A DNA stretch of 64,000 bases from Listeria grandensis FSL F6-0971 (GCF_000525835.1 NZ_AODD01000015.1:1-64000); one strand, 5' to 3'. Counted from the first letter of the stretch, positions 45,817-57,170 are shown. Numbers and translations are program-made. The notes: generated by a model from the letters alone, not told the origin.

Positions 45817-46139
45817 GGTGCTTGCGTTATTTTATCTGTCTAAATGAAAGCATGTAATAACGCCGTTCTTAATGAGATGGCGGTGATGCAATATATGGTT
45901 TTTCTCGTTTGGCCTTTCTCGTTAACAGTAAGTAAATACCCCATCTCCATAGAGAAAAACCTCATTTTGAAAATAAAATTAAAAAAGTGTAAATATTGTT
46001 ACGAAATTGTGTATAATTAGAAAATGGTGACGAAAATCGGTCTAAAGTTGGTGGTGCAAATCCGTCTTTTGCCGTAAAATGGATAGTATACAGCTGAGTA
46101 TAACTATCAAATACTAATGAAGAAAGCTAGGAGATATGC
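45817..46139. other. Divergent intergenic region between the ArsC-like gene and pbp1A
   Basis: Contains the leftward sigma-B promoter (separate entry) and a TATAAT near 46012 that probably serves pbp1A. The ArsC-like transcript would have a leader of about 150 bases. Confidence 0.5.
45936..45960 (-). promoter_or_regulatory. Sigma-B (general stress) promoter of the ArsC-like gene
   Basis: On the minus strand GTTT, a 15-base spacer and GGGTAT match the sigma-B consensus GTTT-N13-15-GGGTAW. The L. monocytogenes counterpart (lmo2230) is, as I recall, a strongly sigma-B-dependent gene, which supports the call. Confidence 0.65.
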
Positions 46140-48278
46140 GTGAATAATGAGAACAAAACTATCTTGACCTATTTAAAAAGCTTCTTTTTATTTCTAAAGA
46201 AGTGGTTGGGGATCGGTTGGAGTAAATTCCGCCGTTTTTGGAAGAATAAGCATATCGGGAAATTTATAACACTTATCGGCTTGACGTGCATACTGATTTT
46301 TATCGTATCACTGGTCATTATGGCCAAGTCAGCAGATATCGATGCTTTAAAAAAGGGACTTGAAACGACAACAGTCATTTATGATAAGGATAATGATAAA
46401 GCGGGTGAACTTTCCGCGTCAGATGCTACTTTTGTGAGCATTAAGGATATTTCTCCGAATCTGCAAAATGCTGTTATTTCAATTGAAGATAAACGTTTTT
46501 ATGAACATGGTGGTTTCGATATGAAAGGTATTTTCCGATCGGTTTGGGGACTTGCCACGACCGGAAGCATCACGGGTGGCGGTAGTACAATCACTCAACA
46601 GGTAGCAAAGAATGCGCTTCTGACACAAGATCAGACGTTTACGCGGAAAGCCAAAGAATTGTTTATGGCGCGTGAGATCGAGAGGACTTACTCGAAACAT
46701 GAAATTTTGGAGATGTATTTGAATACGTCCTACTTCGGAAATAATGAGTGGGGTGTGGAGAATGCGGCGAAGAAGTATTTTGGGACGAGCGCTTCTGATC
46801 TGACGATACCACAAGCGGCAACTATTGCAGGCCTTTTACAAGCTCCATCGGCCTACGATCCGTATACGCACGCAGATAAAGCTGTGAATAGACGCAATAT
46901 CGTGCTTGGTGCGATGTACACAAATGGTAAGATTACGAAAGACCAGATGAAGGAATATCAGGCGACGAAGCTGGTTCTGACGGATAAATCAAATGATCCG
47001 GATAACTATCACTACCCTTGGTATATCGATGCGGTCATCAATGAGGCTTTGAAGGAAACCGATTTAACGCAAGATGATATCATGAAACAGGGATATCAAA
47101 TCTATACGGAACTGGATCAGAACTACCAGGCAGCGCTTGAAAGTACGTTTGAGAATGACAGTCTGTTTCCGTCCAATGCACCTGATGGCACGCTTGTACA
47201 AGGTGGCGCGGTATTGATGGATCCAGCAACTGGAGGCGTCCGTGCACTTGTCGGTGGTCGTGGAAAACACGTTTTCCGTGGCTTTAACCGTGCGACACAG
47301 ATGAAAGCTCAACCAGGTTCTACGATGAAACCTCTGGCAACCTATGTTCCAGCGCTTGAAGAAGGTTGGAAAGTGGATGACATGTTACAAGATAAGAAGA
47401 CAACATATGGTAAATATACGCCTACAAACGTTGGTGGTGTATACCGCGGGGAAGTGCCTATGTATACGGCAGTTGCGAAGTCGATTAACGCCCCAGCAGT
47501 ATGGCTACTTGATAAGATTGGCTTGCAAAAAGGTGTCGATTCGGTCAAACGTTTCGGTATTCAATTGACGAAAGAAGATGAGTATCTTGGTTTAACGCTT
47601 GGTGGACTTAGCAAAGGTGTATCACCAGTTGAACTTGCGACGGCGTATGCGACCTTTGCGAATGACGGTGCGAAACCAGAATCCCACATTATTCGCAAAA
47701 TTGTTGATCCAACTGGGAAAGTAGTTTACGAAAATGAATCATCAACAAAACAGATCATCTCGAAGAAGGTTTCGACAGATATGACTTCGATGCTGATCGA
47801 TGTTATTAATAATGGTGGTACTGGTGAGAATGCTGGTGTATCTGGCTATGAAATGGCTGGAAAAACAGGCTCGACACAAGTACCATTCACAACAGATGGC
47901 ACGAAAGATCAGTGGTTTGTTGGTTATACACCAGAACTAGTTGGCTCTGTCTGGATTGGTTTTGATAAAACAGACGAAGCACATTATTTAAAAACAACGA
48001 GTTCAGACGGTGTAGCCTCGCTTGCGCATTATGTGATGAAGAGTGGTTTGAAGTATCAGAAACCAGTAGACTTTGGAACGAAGAGTGCCTCTGCTAAAAC
48101 GGAGCAGAAGAACGAAGAGAATGCAGTCACAGAACAAGCTGGCGATTTCTGGGGTTCAATTAAAGACTCTGCAAAAGGTGCTGGCGAAACGATTAAGAAA
48201 GGCGCCGATAAAGCAAAAGAAATTGGTGGCCAAATCGCGGATGGATTCAATAATATTTTAGATTCATTTGGGAGATAA
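46140..48278 (+). CDS. Bifunctional class A penicillin-binding protein PBP1A
   Basis: 712 residues. A basic cytoplasmic tail and one membrane anchor (about 40-65) are followed by a GT51 glycosyltransferase with SIEDKRFYEHGGFD (catalytic Glu116) and GGSTITQQVAKN. The transpeptidase has GSTMKP (Ser394, Lys397), SIN (448-450) and KTGST (575-579). The C terminus ends in a charged, low-complexity tail rich in Lys/Ala/Glu. It polymerises and cross-links peptidoglycan. The GTG start at 46140 follows TAGGAGATATGC. Confidence 0.95.
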   Translation: MNNENKTILTYLKSFFLFLKKWLGIGWSKFRRFWKNKHIGKFITLIGLTCILIFIVSLVIMAKSADIDALKKGLETTTVIYDKDNDKAGELSASDATFVSIKDISPNLQNAVISIEDKRFYEHGGFDMKGIFRSVWGLATTGSITGGGSTITQQVAKNALLTQDQTFTRKAKELFMAREIERTYSKHEILEMYLNTSYFGNNEWGVENAAKKYFGTSASDLTIPQAATIAGLLQAPSAYDPYTHADKAVNRRNIVLGAMYTNGKITKDQMKEYQATKLVLTDKSNDPDNYHYPWYIDAVINEALKETDLTQDDIMKQGYQIYTELDQNYQAALESTFENDSLFPSNAPDGTLVQGGAVLMDPATGGVRALVGGRGKHVFRGFNRATQMKAQPGSTMKPLATYVPALEEGWKVDDMLQDKKTTYGKYTPTNVGGVYRGEVPMYTAVAKSINAPAVWLLDKIGLQKGVDSVKRFGIQLTKEDEYLGLTLGGLSKGVSPVELATAYATFANDGAKPESHIIRKIVDPTGKVVYENESSTKQIISKKVSTDMTSMLIDVINNGGTGENAGVSGYEMAGKTGSTQVPFTTDGTKDQWFVGYTPELVGSVWIGFDKTDEAHYLKTTSSDGVASLAHYVMKSGLKYQKPVDFGTKSASAKTEQKNEENAVTEQAGDFWGSIKDSAKGAGETIKKGADKAKEIGGQIADGFNNILDSFGR

Positions 48279-48280
48279 TG

Positions 48281-48331
48281 AAAAAACCTACAGAATAGGC
48301 GCTGAGAACGGCACTTTTTCTGTAGGTTTTT
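48281..48331 (+). terminator. Terminator after pbp1A
   Basis: AAAAAACCTACAGAA pairs with TTCTGTAGGTTTTTT across a long loop, three bases after the stop. Confidence 0.87.
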
Positions 48332-48436
48332 TAACGCTTGGAAGTAGTTTATTGAAACGGTGTTAAGGTATTGCGTTACTATTGATTTGTTGCTAGGATA
48401 GAATTAAACACGCAAGTCAATAGGGGGAGAATGAGT

Positions 48437-49819
48437 ATGGAGAGAATAGAACGCGATACGATTGGAGAGATAGCGGTTGCCGGGGATAAGTTCTGGGGAG
48501 CGCAAACGGAGCGCAGTAGACAGAATTTTAAAATTGGTGAGGAAAAGATGCCAAGTGAGGTTGTGAAGGCTTTTGCGCAGTTGAAGAAGGCGGCAGCAAA
48601 GAGTAATGCGGATCTTGGAAAGCTAAGCGCGGAGAAGACAGCGGCGATTGTGGCTGTTTGTGATCGGATCGTTGCTCATGAACTGGATGGGCATTTTCCA
48701 CTTGTGGTTTGGCAAACGGGCAGTGGAACGCAGTCCAATATGAATATAAACGAGGTTGTGGCACATGTAGCGGGTGATTCGGTGCACCCGAATGATGATG
48801 TGAATATGTCACAGAGCTCGAATGATACGTTTCCGACGGCGATGCATATTGCGGCTTATTCAGCGCTAGTGGAGCGCTTGCTACCGGAGCTAGAGGCAAT
48901 GCGTGAGGTACTAGCCGTGAAGAAGGAAAAATATTGGCGAATGGTCAAAATTGGCCGAACTCATTTGCAAGATGCGACACCGCTTACGCTCGGTCAGGAA
49001 ATAAGCGGTTGGGAAAGCATGATTTCGCATGCGCAAACTTTCATTGTGCAGAGTATGGATCATTTATTGGAGCTTGCTATTGGTGGCACGGCTGTTGGTA
49101 CGGGACTCAATGCGACAGCTGATTTTGGAGAACGGGTAGCCAAGCATTTGGAAACCGATACGGGATATCCGTTTCGGTCGGCGGCTAATAAGTTTTATGC
49201 TTTGACGAGTCATAGTGAGCTTAATTTTGTCCACGGAGCATTGCGGGCATTGGCGTCAGACTTGATGAAGATCGCAAATGATGTGAGATTTCTTGCGAGT
49301 GGGCCACGAAGCGGTATTGGTGAACTACAGATTCCAGCGAATGAGCCAGGAAGTTCAATCATGCCTGGGAAGGTGAATCCTACGCAATGTGAGGCGTTGA
49401 CAATGGTTGCGGCACAAGTAATGGGAAATGATACGACGATTAATGTGGCGGCAAGTCAAGGAAATTTTGAGCTTAATGTGTATAAGCCGGTCATAATTTA
49501 TAATTTTTTACAGTCTGTACGCTTGTTGGCAGACGGGATGCGTTCGTTTAGAGTGCATTGTTTGGAAGGGTTGGAAGCGAATGAAGAGGCGATGCAGAGC
49601 CTGGTGGATCGCTCCTTGATGCTTGTAACCGCGCTTAATCCACATATTGGTTATGAAAAAGCGGCAAAAATTGCGAAGACGGCATTCGCTGAAGACTTGT
49701 CTTTAAAGGAAGCCGCGATACAGTCGGGGTTTGTGACGGCAGAGCAGTTTGAAGTTTGGATTGATCCGCTTGCGATGACGAACATAGATGATGGGGAAAA
49801 CGGTCATACTTTAGGCTGA
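48437..49819 (+). CDS. fumC: Class II fumarate hydratase
   Basis: 460 residues. Signature [11 protein letters not shown] (Ser306-Ser307 region) with the catalytic Ser. Other blocks are [29 protein letters not shown] and [16 protein letters not shown] (catalytic His). It interconverts fumarate and malate. Unusually for a Listeria-type cell with a split TCA cycle, this leaves it in the reductive or salvage branch. ATG 48437 has GGGGGA 8 bases upstream; ATG 48431 is too near that site. Confidence 0.95.
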   Translation: MERIERDTIGEIAVAGDKFWGAQTERSRQNFKIGEEKMPSEVVKAFAQLKKAAAKSNADLGKLSAEKTAAIVAVCDRIVAHELDGHFPLVVWQTGSGTQSNMNINEVVAHVAGDSVHPNDDVNMSQSSNDTFPTAMHIAAYSALVERLLPELEAMREVLAVKKEKYWRMVKIGRTHLQDATPLTLGQEISGWESMISHAQTFIVQSMDHLLELAIGGTAVGTGLNATADFGERVAKHLETDTGYPFRSAANKFYALTSHSELNFVHGALRALASDLMKIANDVRFLASGPRSGIGELQIPANEPGSSIMPGKVNPTQCEALTMVAAQVMGNDTTINVAASQGNFELNVYKPVIIYNFLQSVRLLADGMRSFRVHCLEGLEANEEAMQSLVDRSLMLVTALNPHIGYEKAAKIAKTAFAEDLSLKEAAIQSGFVTAEQFEVWIDPLAMTNIDDGENGHTLG

Positions 49820-49900
49820 AATTAGAGCGAAACCATTGTATCGGAGGTATAAATGCCGTAAGATGATAACACGACGTAGAGATTAGAGGGTGACGCTATT

Positions 49901-51034
49901 TTGAACGCTTGGATGACAATTTTATTTATGGTGATTGTTGGGGCATTTATTGGTGCTGCAACGAATTTTATTGCTATTCGGATGCTTTTTAGGCCGTTTG
50001 AGGCAAAATATATTGGAAAATGGCGGGTTCCGTTCACGCCTGGTGTGATTCCAAAAAGGCGCGAGGAGCTGGCTGTGAAAATCGGTGAGGTTGTTGCAGA
50101 GCATTTGTTAACGAATGAGGCTGTGCAAGAAAAGCTTTCTGAGGAAACGCTACGCGCGGAGCTAATCGTTACAACAAATGAGTTGGTTCTGGAGAAATTA
50201 CGAGTGGCAACAACGCCTAATGAATTATTAGCTCAGTGGGATATGACGGAATTTGGTGATACTGCACATGTGCGAATAGAGGTATTTTTGCAGGGACAGC
50301 TAGATCAGTTTTTCGTTAAGCGTAATGACCAATCAGTACAGACGGTGTTGCCGGATGTGGTACAGCAAGAGTTGGCTCGGAAAATACCGGCGATCACGAC
50401 ACAAACGCTACAGAAAATAGGTTTATTTACAGCGAGTGATGCTGGGAAATTGCAAATAAAAGCGATGATCGAGCGAATCTTGGCGGAGCATGGCAAAGTT
50501 GGCGGTATGGTCGGGTTATTTTTGAACAACGACACTTTTGTAACGCGGATGCAAAAAGAGGTTGTGAAATTTATCGGAAAGCCTGAGACGGCAGGCGTTT
50601 TGGAAGCTTTGATTGTCTCAGAATGGCAACAATTTTCGGGACGAGCGTTGATAGATGTGATACCGGTTTCGAAACAGGAGAAGTTTTCGGAGCAGCTTGT
50701 TGCTGAAATTATGCGGACAGTCCAATTGGAGAAATGGATGGATACGCCGGTTCAGGAGTGGATTCGACCGTATGAGCAGGAGATTTTGGATAAAGTCGTG
50801 CCATTCCTAGTGGATGCGGTGCTGCAGTTTGCGCGAGAACATAGTGCGGATGTGATGAGAAGGCTTGAGATCGGCAAGATGGTGCAACATCAGATTGAAG
50901 CTTTTTCACTTGCGGAGATGGAGCAAATCGTACTTGATATTTCAGGAAAAGAATTGAAAATGATTACCTACTTGGGAGGATTCTTGGGAGGTTTCATTGG
51001 AATACTTCAAGGAGTTATCGCTATTTGGTTTTAA
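49901..51034 (+). CDS. DUF445 membrane protein (YheB-like)
   Basis: 377 residues. An N-terminal helix ends in GAATNFIAIRMLFRPFEAKY, the DUF445 hallmark, followed by PFTPGVIPKRREELA. A long amphipathic middle and a C-terminal helix (GGFLGGFIGILQGVIAIWF) complete it. Family function unknown; B. subtilis YheB lies next to YheA, as here. TTG 49901 has AGAGGGTG upstream; ATG 49913 is an alternative. Probably one transcript with the next gene. Confidence 0.88.
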   Translation: MNAWMTILFMVIVGAFIGAATNFIAIRMLFRPFEAKYIGKWRVPFTPGVIPKRREELAVKIGEVVAEHLLTNEAVQEKLSEETLRAELIVTTNELVLEKLRVATTPNELLAQWDMTEFGDTAHVRIEVFLQGQLDQFFVKRNDQSVQTVLPDVVQQELARKIPAITTQTLQKIGLFTASDAGKLQIKAMIERILAEHGKVGGMVGLFLNNDTFVTRMQKEVVKFIGKPETAGVLEALIVSEWQQFSGRALIDVIPVSKQEKFSEQLVAEIMRTVQLEKWMDTPVQEWIRPYEQEILDKVVPFLVDAVLQFAREHSADVMRRLEIGKMVQHQIEAFSLAEMEQIVLDISGKELKMITYLGGFLGGFIGILQGVIAIWF

Positions 51035-51106
51035 CTTTTGCCCTTGCCTGCGAAATTTGATATAGTGGGGAAGGAAGAAAATTTCGTATATATGGAGGAA
51101 CATTAC

Positions 51107-51460
51107 ATGACTATCAATATTTATGACATTGCAAACGATTTAGAGCGAGGCATTCGTGAAACGGAACAATTCTCGAATTTAAAACAAGCTTATGCGGATG
51201 TGAACGCGGATGCTGAAGCGAAAGTGAAATTTGACCGTTTCCGTGAAGTTCAGGTGACGATTCAAGAAAAACAAATGTCAGGTCAAGAAATAGATGATGA
51301 CACAATTAACTTAGCGCAAGAAGTGGCTGAGGAAGTGCAAAGCAATGCAGCAATCACGAACTTAATGGAAAAAGAGCAAGCGATGAGCTTAATTATTAAT
51401 GATTTAAACCGCATTATCATGACTCCGTTACAAGAGTTATATGACGTAAAAGAAAAATAA
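51107..51460 (+). CDS. YlbF/YmcA-family protein YheA
   Basis: 117 residues, all alpha. It has the DUF964/Com_YlbF pattern: [22 protein letters not shown], then [18 protein letters not shown] and [19 protein letters not shown]. Relatives YlbF, YmcA and YaaT form the Y-complex affecting RNA decay, competence and biofilm; YheA itself is less studied. GGAGG precedes ATG 51107. It lies 72 bases after the YheB gene and a terminator follows. Confidence 0.9.
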   Translation: MTINIYDIANDLERGIRETEQFSNLKQAYADVNADAEAKVKFDRFREVQVTIQEKQMSGQEIDDDTINLAQEVAEEVQSNAAITNLMEKEQAMSLIINDLNRIIMTPLQELYDVKEK

Positions 51461-51471
51461 TATAAAAAAAG

Positions 51472-51523
51472 GGAAGCATCGTACAAGCCAAGTATATAAT
51501 GGTTTTGTACGATGCTTCTTTTC
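51472..51523. terminator. Bidirectional terminator after yheA
   Basis: GAAGCATCGTACAA pairs with TTGTACGATGCTTC, T-run right and A-run left; shared by the convergent Nudix-like gene. Confidence 0.9.
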
Positions 51524-51539
51524 CTTTTGATTTCGAGCT

Positions 51540-51977
51540 CTATTTACTTTGAAGAATCTGGACAGCTTTTAATGCGGCGGGTGTGGCGTTTTTATCTGTG
51601 AGAAGCTCCATTGGAACCCATTTGTAGTTGAGAGTTGTAGCTGTTTCTGTTTGGAAAATTAGTGGAACAGCTTTCTCGGCTGAAAAATCTACTTGCATAT
51701 AGAAAAGCGCAGTGATGTGTTGCAAAATACGTTTATCAAGAAATGGATAGCCAACAAGGAAATCGTAAACGCCAAAATTGGCCGTGATATCGGGCTTTCC
51801 GCCAATTTCGGCAATATTTCGTTTGAGGCAATCCATTAGTGTTTCGTCATCGTTTAGCTTGCCCCCAGGTAAATCCCACTTTTGTTTATATGGATCACTT
51901 TCACGCAATATCATTAATAGTTTTCCATTTTCTTCTGCAATGCCGTATACGCCAAAGCTGCGGTGCCAATTACTCAT
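51540..51977 (-). CDS. Nudix-fold protein with a degenerate Nudix box
   Basis: 145 residues of Nudix fold: VYGIAEENGKLLMILRES, then the box region GGKLNDDETLMDCLKR NIAEIGG. The first part (G-x5-E-x7-R) is kept, but the following REUxEExG is NIAEIGG, so two of the three metal-binding glutamates are missing. It may no longer hydrolyse nucleoside diphosphate derivatives, or may bind them as a sensor. No compensating frameshift is visible. GGAGG precedes the ATG at 51977. Confidence 0.82.
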   Translation of the reverse strand: MSNWHRSFGVYGIAEENGKLLMILRESDPYKQKWDLPGGKLNDDETLMDCLKRNIAEIGGKPDITANFGVYDFLVGYPFLDKRILQHITALFYMQVDFSAEKAVPLIFQTETATTLNYKWVPMELLTDKNATPAALKAVQILQSK

Positions 51978-52135
51978 TTTTATTCCCTCCTGTGGTGTGT
52001 TATGTTAAGAATAGCATGTTTTTCGGCTAATGGGGAGCCTTTTTGGAAAAATTTTATTCGTAATGGAATATCGTTGTGTTAGCAGTTGTTTATAGGGTAT
52101 AATAGAACGTATATTCGTAAATTAGGAGGACTACA

Positions 52136-53374
52136 ATGAAAGAGGTAACATTTGTACATATGGCGGATTTGCATTTAGATAGCCCATTTTTAGGCTTGAA
52201 ACACTTGCCAGATGCTGTTTTTAGGCAGTTAAAGGATAGTACTTTTGTGTCGTTTACGAAGGCTGTAGATGTGGCTATTAGGGAAGCGGTTGATTTTGTT
52301 ATAATCGCTGGTGATATATATGATGAGGAAGATCAGAGCATTAAAGCGCAGGCGCGGTTTTACCGTGAGATGGAGCGATTGAATCGGAAGGGTATTCCGG
52401 TGTATTTAATTCATGGTAATCATGACTATGTGGCGAAGTATCAAGATCGATTGCAACTACCAGTTAATGTAACGGTTTTTGATACGGAATTGGAATGGCA
52501 TCGCTTTGTGAGTGAAACGGGTAGTGTTGTGAATTTGTATGGGTTTAGTTATGGGGAACGGCATATTCGTGAGACTATCTATGATAGGTATAGGCGTGAG
52601 GGGAAGGCGGATTTTCATATTGGGTTGTTGCATGGATCAGAGATGACGGGAAACCCTACGCAAGATGTGTATGCGCCTTTTCGTGTGAATGAGATGCAGG
52701 AAATGGATTACTGGGCGTTGGGGCATATACATTTACGGCAGATTTTGACGAAGGAACCGATGATTTATTACCCGGGAAATATTCAGGGGAGGCATCGCAA
52801 GGAAACTGGGGAAAAAGGCGTGACGATTGTTTCGCTGAGTGAGACAGGAGCAGAATTAAAGTTTGTTGATACAGCACCGATTATTTGGGAAGAGAAGGAT
52901 GTTGTTGTGGAGACGGAGATGGATATTTCAGATTTGTTTCAGCTTTTGATGCAGCTAGTAAAGGAGTCAGCAAGAGCAGATAAAGCTGTTCTTTTATCGC
53001 TTGTTGTGCGTTCGGAAGTAGCGCTCAGTGGTGATGTGAAGCAGCGAATGGATAGTGGCGAGTGGTTGGATATGTTACAGGAGCTTTGGATCGATGAGCC
53101 GAACTTTGTTTGGGTAATGCGTGTTGGCTATCTGGAAGCAAAACGGGATACGGATTGGTTGGCATCGTCGGGGCTTTTGACAGAGTGGGAATTAGCAAAA
53201 GAGACTTTGAAACAGGAGAGTGAGTTTTATAAAGCGACATCAAGCTTGTTTGCCAATGGAACAATGCATCGATTTTTAAAAGATTTGGATGAGTTGGAGC
53301 GAGATGCGCTTGTGGATGAATCCGCTGATTTGCTTGAGAATATGCTAGAACAGTTCAAGGGAGACCTCAAATGA
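52136..53374 (+). CDS. yhaO: DNA repair exonuclease, SbcD/Mre11-like (YhaO)
   Basis: 412 residues. Calcineurin-type metallophosphoesterase motifs: MADLHLDSPF (Asp11, His13), IIAGDIYDEED (Gly59-Asp60), HGNHDY (94-98), and a late GHIHLR. It pairs with YhaN, as SbcD does with SbcC. AGGAGG stands 6-8 bases before the ATG. The stop overlaps the yhaN start (ATGA). Confidence 0.92.
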   Translation: MKEVTFVHMADLHLDSPFLGLKHLPDAVFRQLKDSTFVSFTKAVDVAIREAVDFVIIAGDIYDEEDQSIKAQARFYREMERLNRKGIPVYLIHGNHDYVAKYQDRLQLPVNVTVFDTELEWHRFVSETGSVVNLYGFSYGERHIRETIYDRYRREGKADFHIGLLHGSEMTGNPTQDVYAPFRVNEMQEMDYWALGHIHLRQILTKEPMIYYPGNIQGRHRKETGEKGVTIVSLSETGAELKFVDTAPIIWEEKDVVVETEMDISDLFQLLMQLVKESARADKAVLLSLVVRSEVALSGDVKQRMDSGEWLDMLQELWIDEPNFVWVMRVGYLEAKRDTDWLASSGLLTEWELAKETLKQESEFYKATSSLFANGTMHRFLKDLDELERDALVDESADLLENMLEQFKGDLK

Positions 53375-56179
53375 AGATTATTGAATTAGAAATTATAGGA
53401 TATGGTAGATGGGAAAATAAAAAGATAACGAATTTGCAGGATTTTCAATTGTTTTTTGGGCCAAATGAGGCTGGAAAGTCGACCATTATGGCGTTCATTC
53501 ATAGTATTTTATTTGGTTTTCCTACTAAACAGCAGAGTTTACCGCGGATGGAGCCAAAGAATAAAGGCGCGTATGGTGGAAAGCTATTATTAGAGGATGA
53601 TACACTTGGTCATATCACGGTAGAGCGATTACGCGGCAAAGCTACGGGAGATGTGACGCTTTATTACGAGGATGGTTCGATTGGCACTGAGACTGATTTG
53701 GAGAAACTGCTAGGTGGGATGGATCGATCGCGTTTTCAATCTATTTTTTCGTTTGATATTCATGGGTTACAAAATGTGCAAAATTTGAAGGAAGTGGATT
53801 TTGAAAGGTATTTATTAGCAACTGGAACGATTGGATCAGATGTTTTGATTCGGGCGGAGGAGCGCTTGCAGAAACGTCTGGATGAGCTTTTTAAGCCAAG
53901 TGGGAAAAATCCGAAGTTGAATCAGCAGTTGGTGAAAGTAAAGCAGGCCTTTGCGACGTATCAGGATGGAAAGCGAAATAATCAGCAGTATTTGCTTATT
54001 GTGGAAGAGCTGGAAGCGGCAAGGCTAGCGATGACGCAGTATCAATCTGAGCGGCAAAGATTGCGGACGGAAATGGAAATAGATGAATCGCTACTTAAAG
54101 TTTGGCCGGTGTATGCGGAATGGCACTTTCTATGCACGCAAATGGAACAGTTGGGAGATCTGACGTTTCCAGCGAACGGGATCGTTCGATTGGAGCATTT
54201 GGAGGGGCGGATGAAGGAGTTAAACGCGCAGCTCATTCAGTGGCAAGAGCGTTTGGTACAACTGGTGGAAAAGCAACGAGCAAGTGATTTTTGGAGCGAT
54301 ACTGATGCGGAGAAAGTGGATCGTTTATTGGAAGCATGGCCACTTTTTCAGGAATGGAAGCGGCGTCAGATGGAGTTGCAGCAGGAGCTTGTTTATTTGG
54401 AGCAGAAAGAAGCTAGCCAGTTTGCCATGATCGAAGCGGTGAAGGTGATCCCGGAAGATGAGGATATCTTAGCGATGCAATTAGATGTGTCGGTGGAGCG
54501 TGGATTGGAGGTTTTAGAACAAGAAGCGGATCAAAATCAAAAAAGCGTTAGAGGAGCAAGAGCGGCAGTTAGAATGGGGGAAACATGAGCTAAATCAGCT
54601 ACAAAAGCAATGTGAGGATTTAGAAGGCGATTTATGGTCTTCTGCTAAATTTCAACAAGTGCAACAACAAATGGAGAAACGGGAAACGAGAAAAAAGAAG
54701 GATTTCCCGGTTACAGTGCTTGGCCTAGTGCTATTATTTTTGGTGAGTTTGATTTTAGCTGGGTTTTTGCAGTGGCTTGTTTTGTATTTTGTTGCTTTTG
54801 TCTTCGGAGCAGGAAGCTTCGTCTTGTGGTTGTCATTTAGCCGGAAGAATATTGTAAATACCACTTATAGTCCAGCAGAGTATGCCGAGTTTATGGGGCA
54901 GAAACAAGCACGCGTGGCGCTTAAGGAGTGCTATGATGAGATGGATCGGGCGTCTTTACAAGCGGAGCAGCGCGAACAGAAGGCAATGCAAATACGGCAG
55001 GCTGGTTCGGAGTTAGATGCTAAGTGGCAGAGCTATCGGGAATTATTTTTTCTGCCGAGTGATTTTTCTGGGAAGCGATTAGGAAGTGTTTTGTATGTGT
55101 GGCGTGAGATTCAGCAAGGAATAAAAAGTAAGCGCAAGGCTCGAAATGATGCGGAAATTCTGACTGTGAAAGTATCGGAGTGGGAAGAACGGTTGGAAAT
55201 GTTGGCAGAGCAACTGAGCTTGGATGAGCTACCGACGGAGGAGCAGGTTATGGCGCTTAAGGCAAAAAGGCAGGCTAGGAAGGAATTTGTGTCGGAGATT
55301 GCGAAATCACAGGAGAAAGAGGAGCAGTTGCGGAATCAGATTGCGATTTTAGAGCGGGAGAAGGCGTCGATTGCGCTGGATAAATCGGAATTATTAAAGG
55401 CTGCGAATGTGAAGAGTGAGGAATTATTTAGGCAGAAGGGACTTCAGGTCGAACAACAGTGGAAATGGCAGGAACGGGTCGTCTTACTTCGAGCGCAGTT
55501 AACAGATGCGCATTTGGAAGGACTTGCGAATGTGCAGCAAGAAAGCGATATTAGTGAGCAAATTCTGGCGCGCAAGGATGCGCTTCGCATGATTGATACG
55601 GAATTGGATAAGTATAATAAAGTGCTTGCAGAAAGGGAATTAGCGCGGGAGACACTCGAGGATGGACAGAGCTTTTCAGATCGGATGCAACATTTTTATT
55701 CGGAGCAGGAGGCTTTTCAGGAGCTGGCGCAGGAATGGGCTCGCGTCAAATTAGCAAAGGATATGGTTAGTTCGATTATGCGGAAGTTACAGGAAGAGAA
55801 GTTGCCAAAGGTATTGATCCGAGCAACACATTTCTTTGATGTTCTATCGAAAGGAAATTATACGCAGGTTCGCTTTGTAGAGAATAGGCTGCAAGTGGAA
55901 AGGCGTGATGGACTACGATTTTTCCCGGAAGAGCTTAGTCAGGCGACGAAAGAGCAGTTATACTTAGCGATTCGGTTTGCAGTAATTCAGATGTTACATG
56001 CAGAGCAGCGTTTGCCGATTATTATTGATGATAGTTTTGTAAATTTTGATGAGGAACGTTTGGAAGAAATTATGGTATTATTGCAGGAGATACGTCGCGA
56101 GAACCAAGTGATCTTTTTTACGTGTCACAAGCAGCTCAGTAAATATTTTTCCAAGGAAGCGCAACACATGCTATACTAG
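53371..56179 (+). pseudogene. yhaN: SMC/SbcC-like ATPase YhaN, frameshifted
   Basis: About 935 residues after repair. Walker A is GPNEAGKST (30-38); an N-terminal ATPase half is followed by long coiled coils. Two adjacent transmembrane segments (VLGLVLLFLVSLILAGFLQW and VFGAGSFVLWL) follow. The C-terminal half has the signature LSQATKEQLYLAIRFAVI and Walker B PIIIDDSFVNFDEERL. One extra A in the A6 run at 54539-54544 breaks it; with five A it continues as KALEEQERQLEWGKHELNQL. It partners YhaO. Membrane segments inside an SMC-like ATPase are typical of this family. Confidence 0.87.
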
Positions 56180-56229
56180 AAGGGTAAAGTAGAGGCGAAA
56201 TGGAATCAGAGAAAGTAGGCGATCTGAAG

Positions 56230-57168
56230 ATGGATAAGAAATTATTGGATTATGAAATTGGAGAAGGGCTCGATCTGTTTCTATTAATCAAGTCGAGCAC
56301 GAAGGGAATCGCGAGTAATGGCAAGCCGTTTTTATCGCTGGTATTACAGGATAAGTCTGGGGAGCTGGAAGCGAAACTTTGGGATATCTCAGACAGTGAT
56401 GAGGAAAGTTATGCGAGTCAAAATATTGTAAATATCGTTGGTGAAGTGCAGAATTATCGTGGCAGAAAACAGTTGAAAATTCGCCAAATTAGGCAGACTT
56501 CTGGGCTTGATGGCGTGAGCATTGGGCAGTTTATGGAGACGGCACCGATTGATAAGGGCGAGATGAGTGAAGAGGTCACAAAATATATTTTTGAGATGCA
56601 AAATCCGAATTTGCAACGAATTACGCGTGCGCTTTTGAAGAAATATCAAGATGATTTTTTTGATTATCCGGCGGCTGTGCGCCATCACCATGAGTTTGTG
56701 TCGGGACTTAGTTTTCATGTGGTGTCGATGCTACGATTGGCGAAATCGATTGCTGACTTATATCCAACGGTGAATCGTGATTTATTGTATGCTGGCGTGA
56801 TATTGCATGATCTGGGGAAAGTGATTGAGCTATCTGGACCGATTTCTACTACATACACATTGGAAGGCAATTTGATTGGTCATATTTCGATTGTAGTGGA
56901 AGAAGTGAGCAAGATGGCGGATGAGCTTGGAATTGAGGGCGAGGAAGTTGTGATCTTGAAGCATGTCTTGTTGAGCCATCACGGTAAAGGTGAATGGGGT
57001 AGTCCTAAGCCGCCGCTTGTGAGAGAGGCAGAAATTTTGCATCAGATTGATTTAATGGATGCAACGATGAACATGATGGACAAAGCATTACGACATACCA
57101 AACCAGGCGAATTTACAGAACGAGTATTTGGGTTGGATAATCGATCGTTTTATAACCCGAAATTTTAA
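56230..57168 (+). CDS. yhaM: 3'-5' exoribonuclease YhaM
   Basis: About 312 residues. An N-terminal OB-fold RNA-binding domain ([36 protein letters not shown]) is followed by an HD phosphohydrolase domain. The HD metal site includes [12 protein letters not shown] and LHDLGKV (His193-Asp194), plus [13 protein letters not shown]. It trims short RNA and single-stranded DNA from the 3' end. The start is ATG 56230 (as in homologues) or 56200, which has a GAGG site and adds ten residues. It follows yhaN closely; a repeat-bearing non-coding region follows. Confidence 0.93.
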   Translation: MDKKLLDYEIGEGLDLFLLIKSSTKGIASNGKPFLSLVLQDKSGELEAKLWDISDSDEESYASQNIVNIVGEVQNYRGRKQLKIRQIRQTSGLDGVSIGQFMETAPIDKGEMSEEVTKYIFEMQNPNLQRITRALLKKYQDDFFDYPAAVRHHHEFVSGLSFHVVSMLRLAKSIADLYPTVNRDLLYAGVILHDLGKVIELSGPISTTYTLEGNLIGHISIVVEEVSKMADELGIEGEEVVILKHVLLSHHGKGEWGSPKPPLVREAEILHQIDLMDATMNMMDKALRHTKPGEFTERVFGLDNRSFYNPKF

Positions 57169-57170
57169 AT

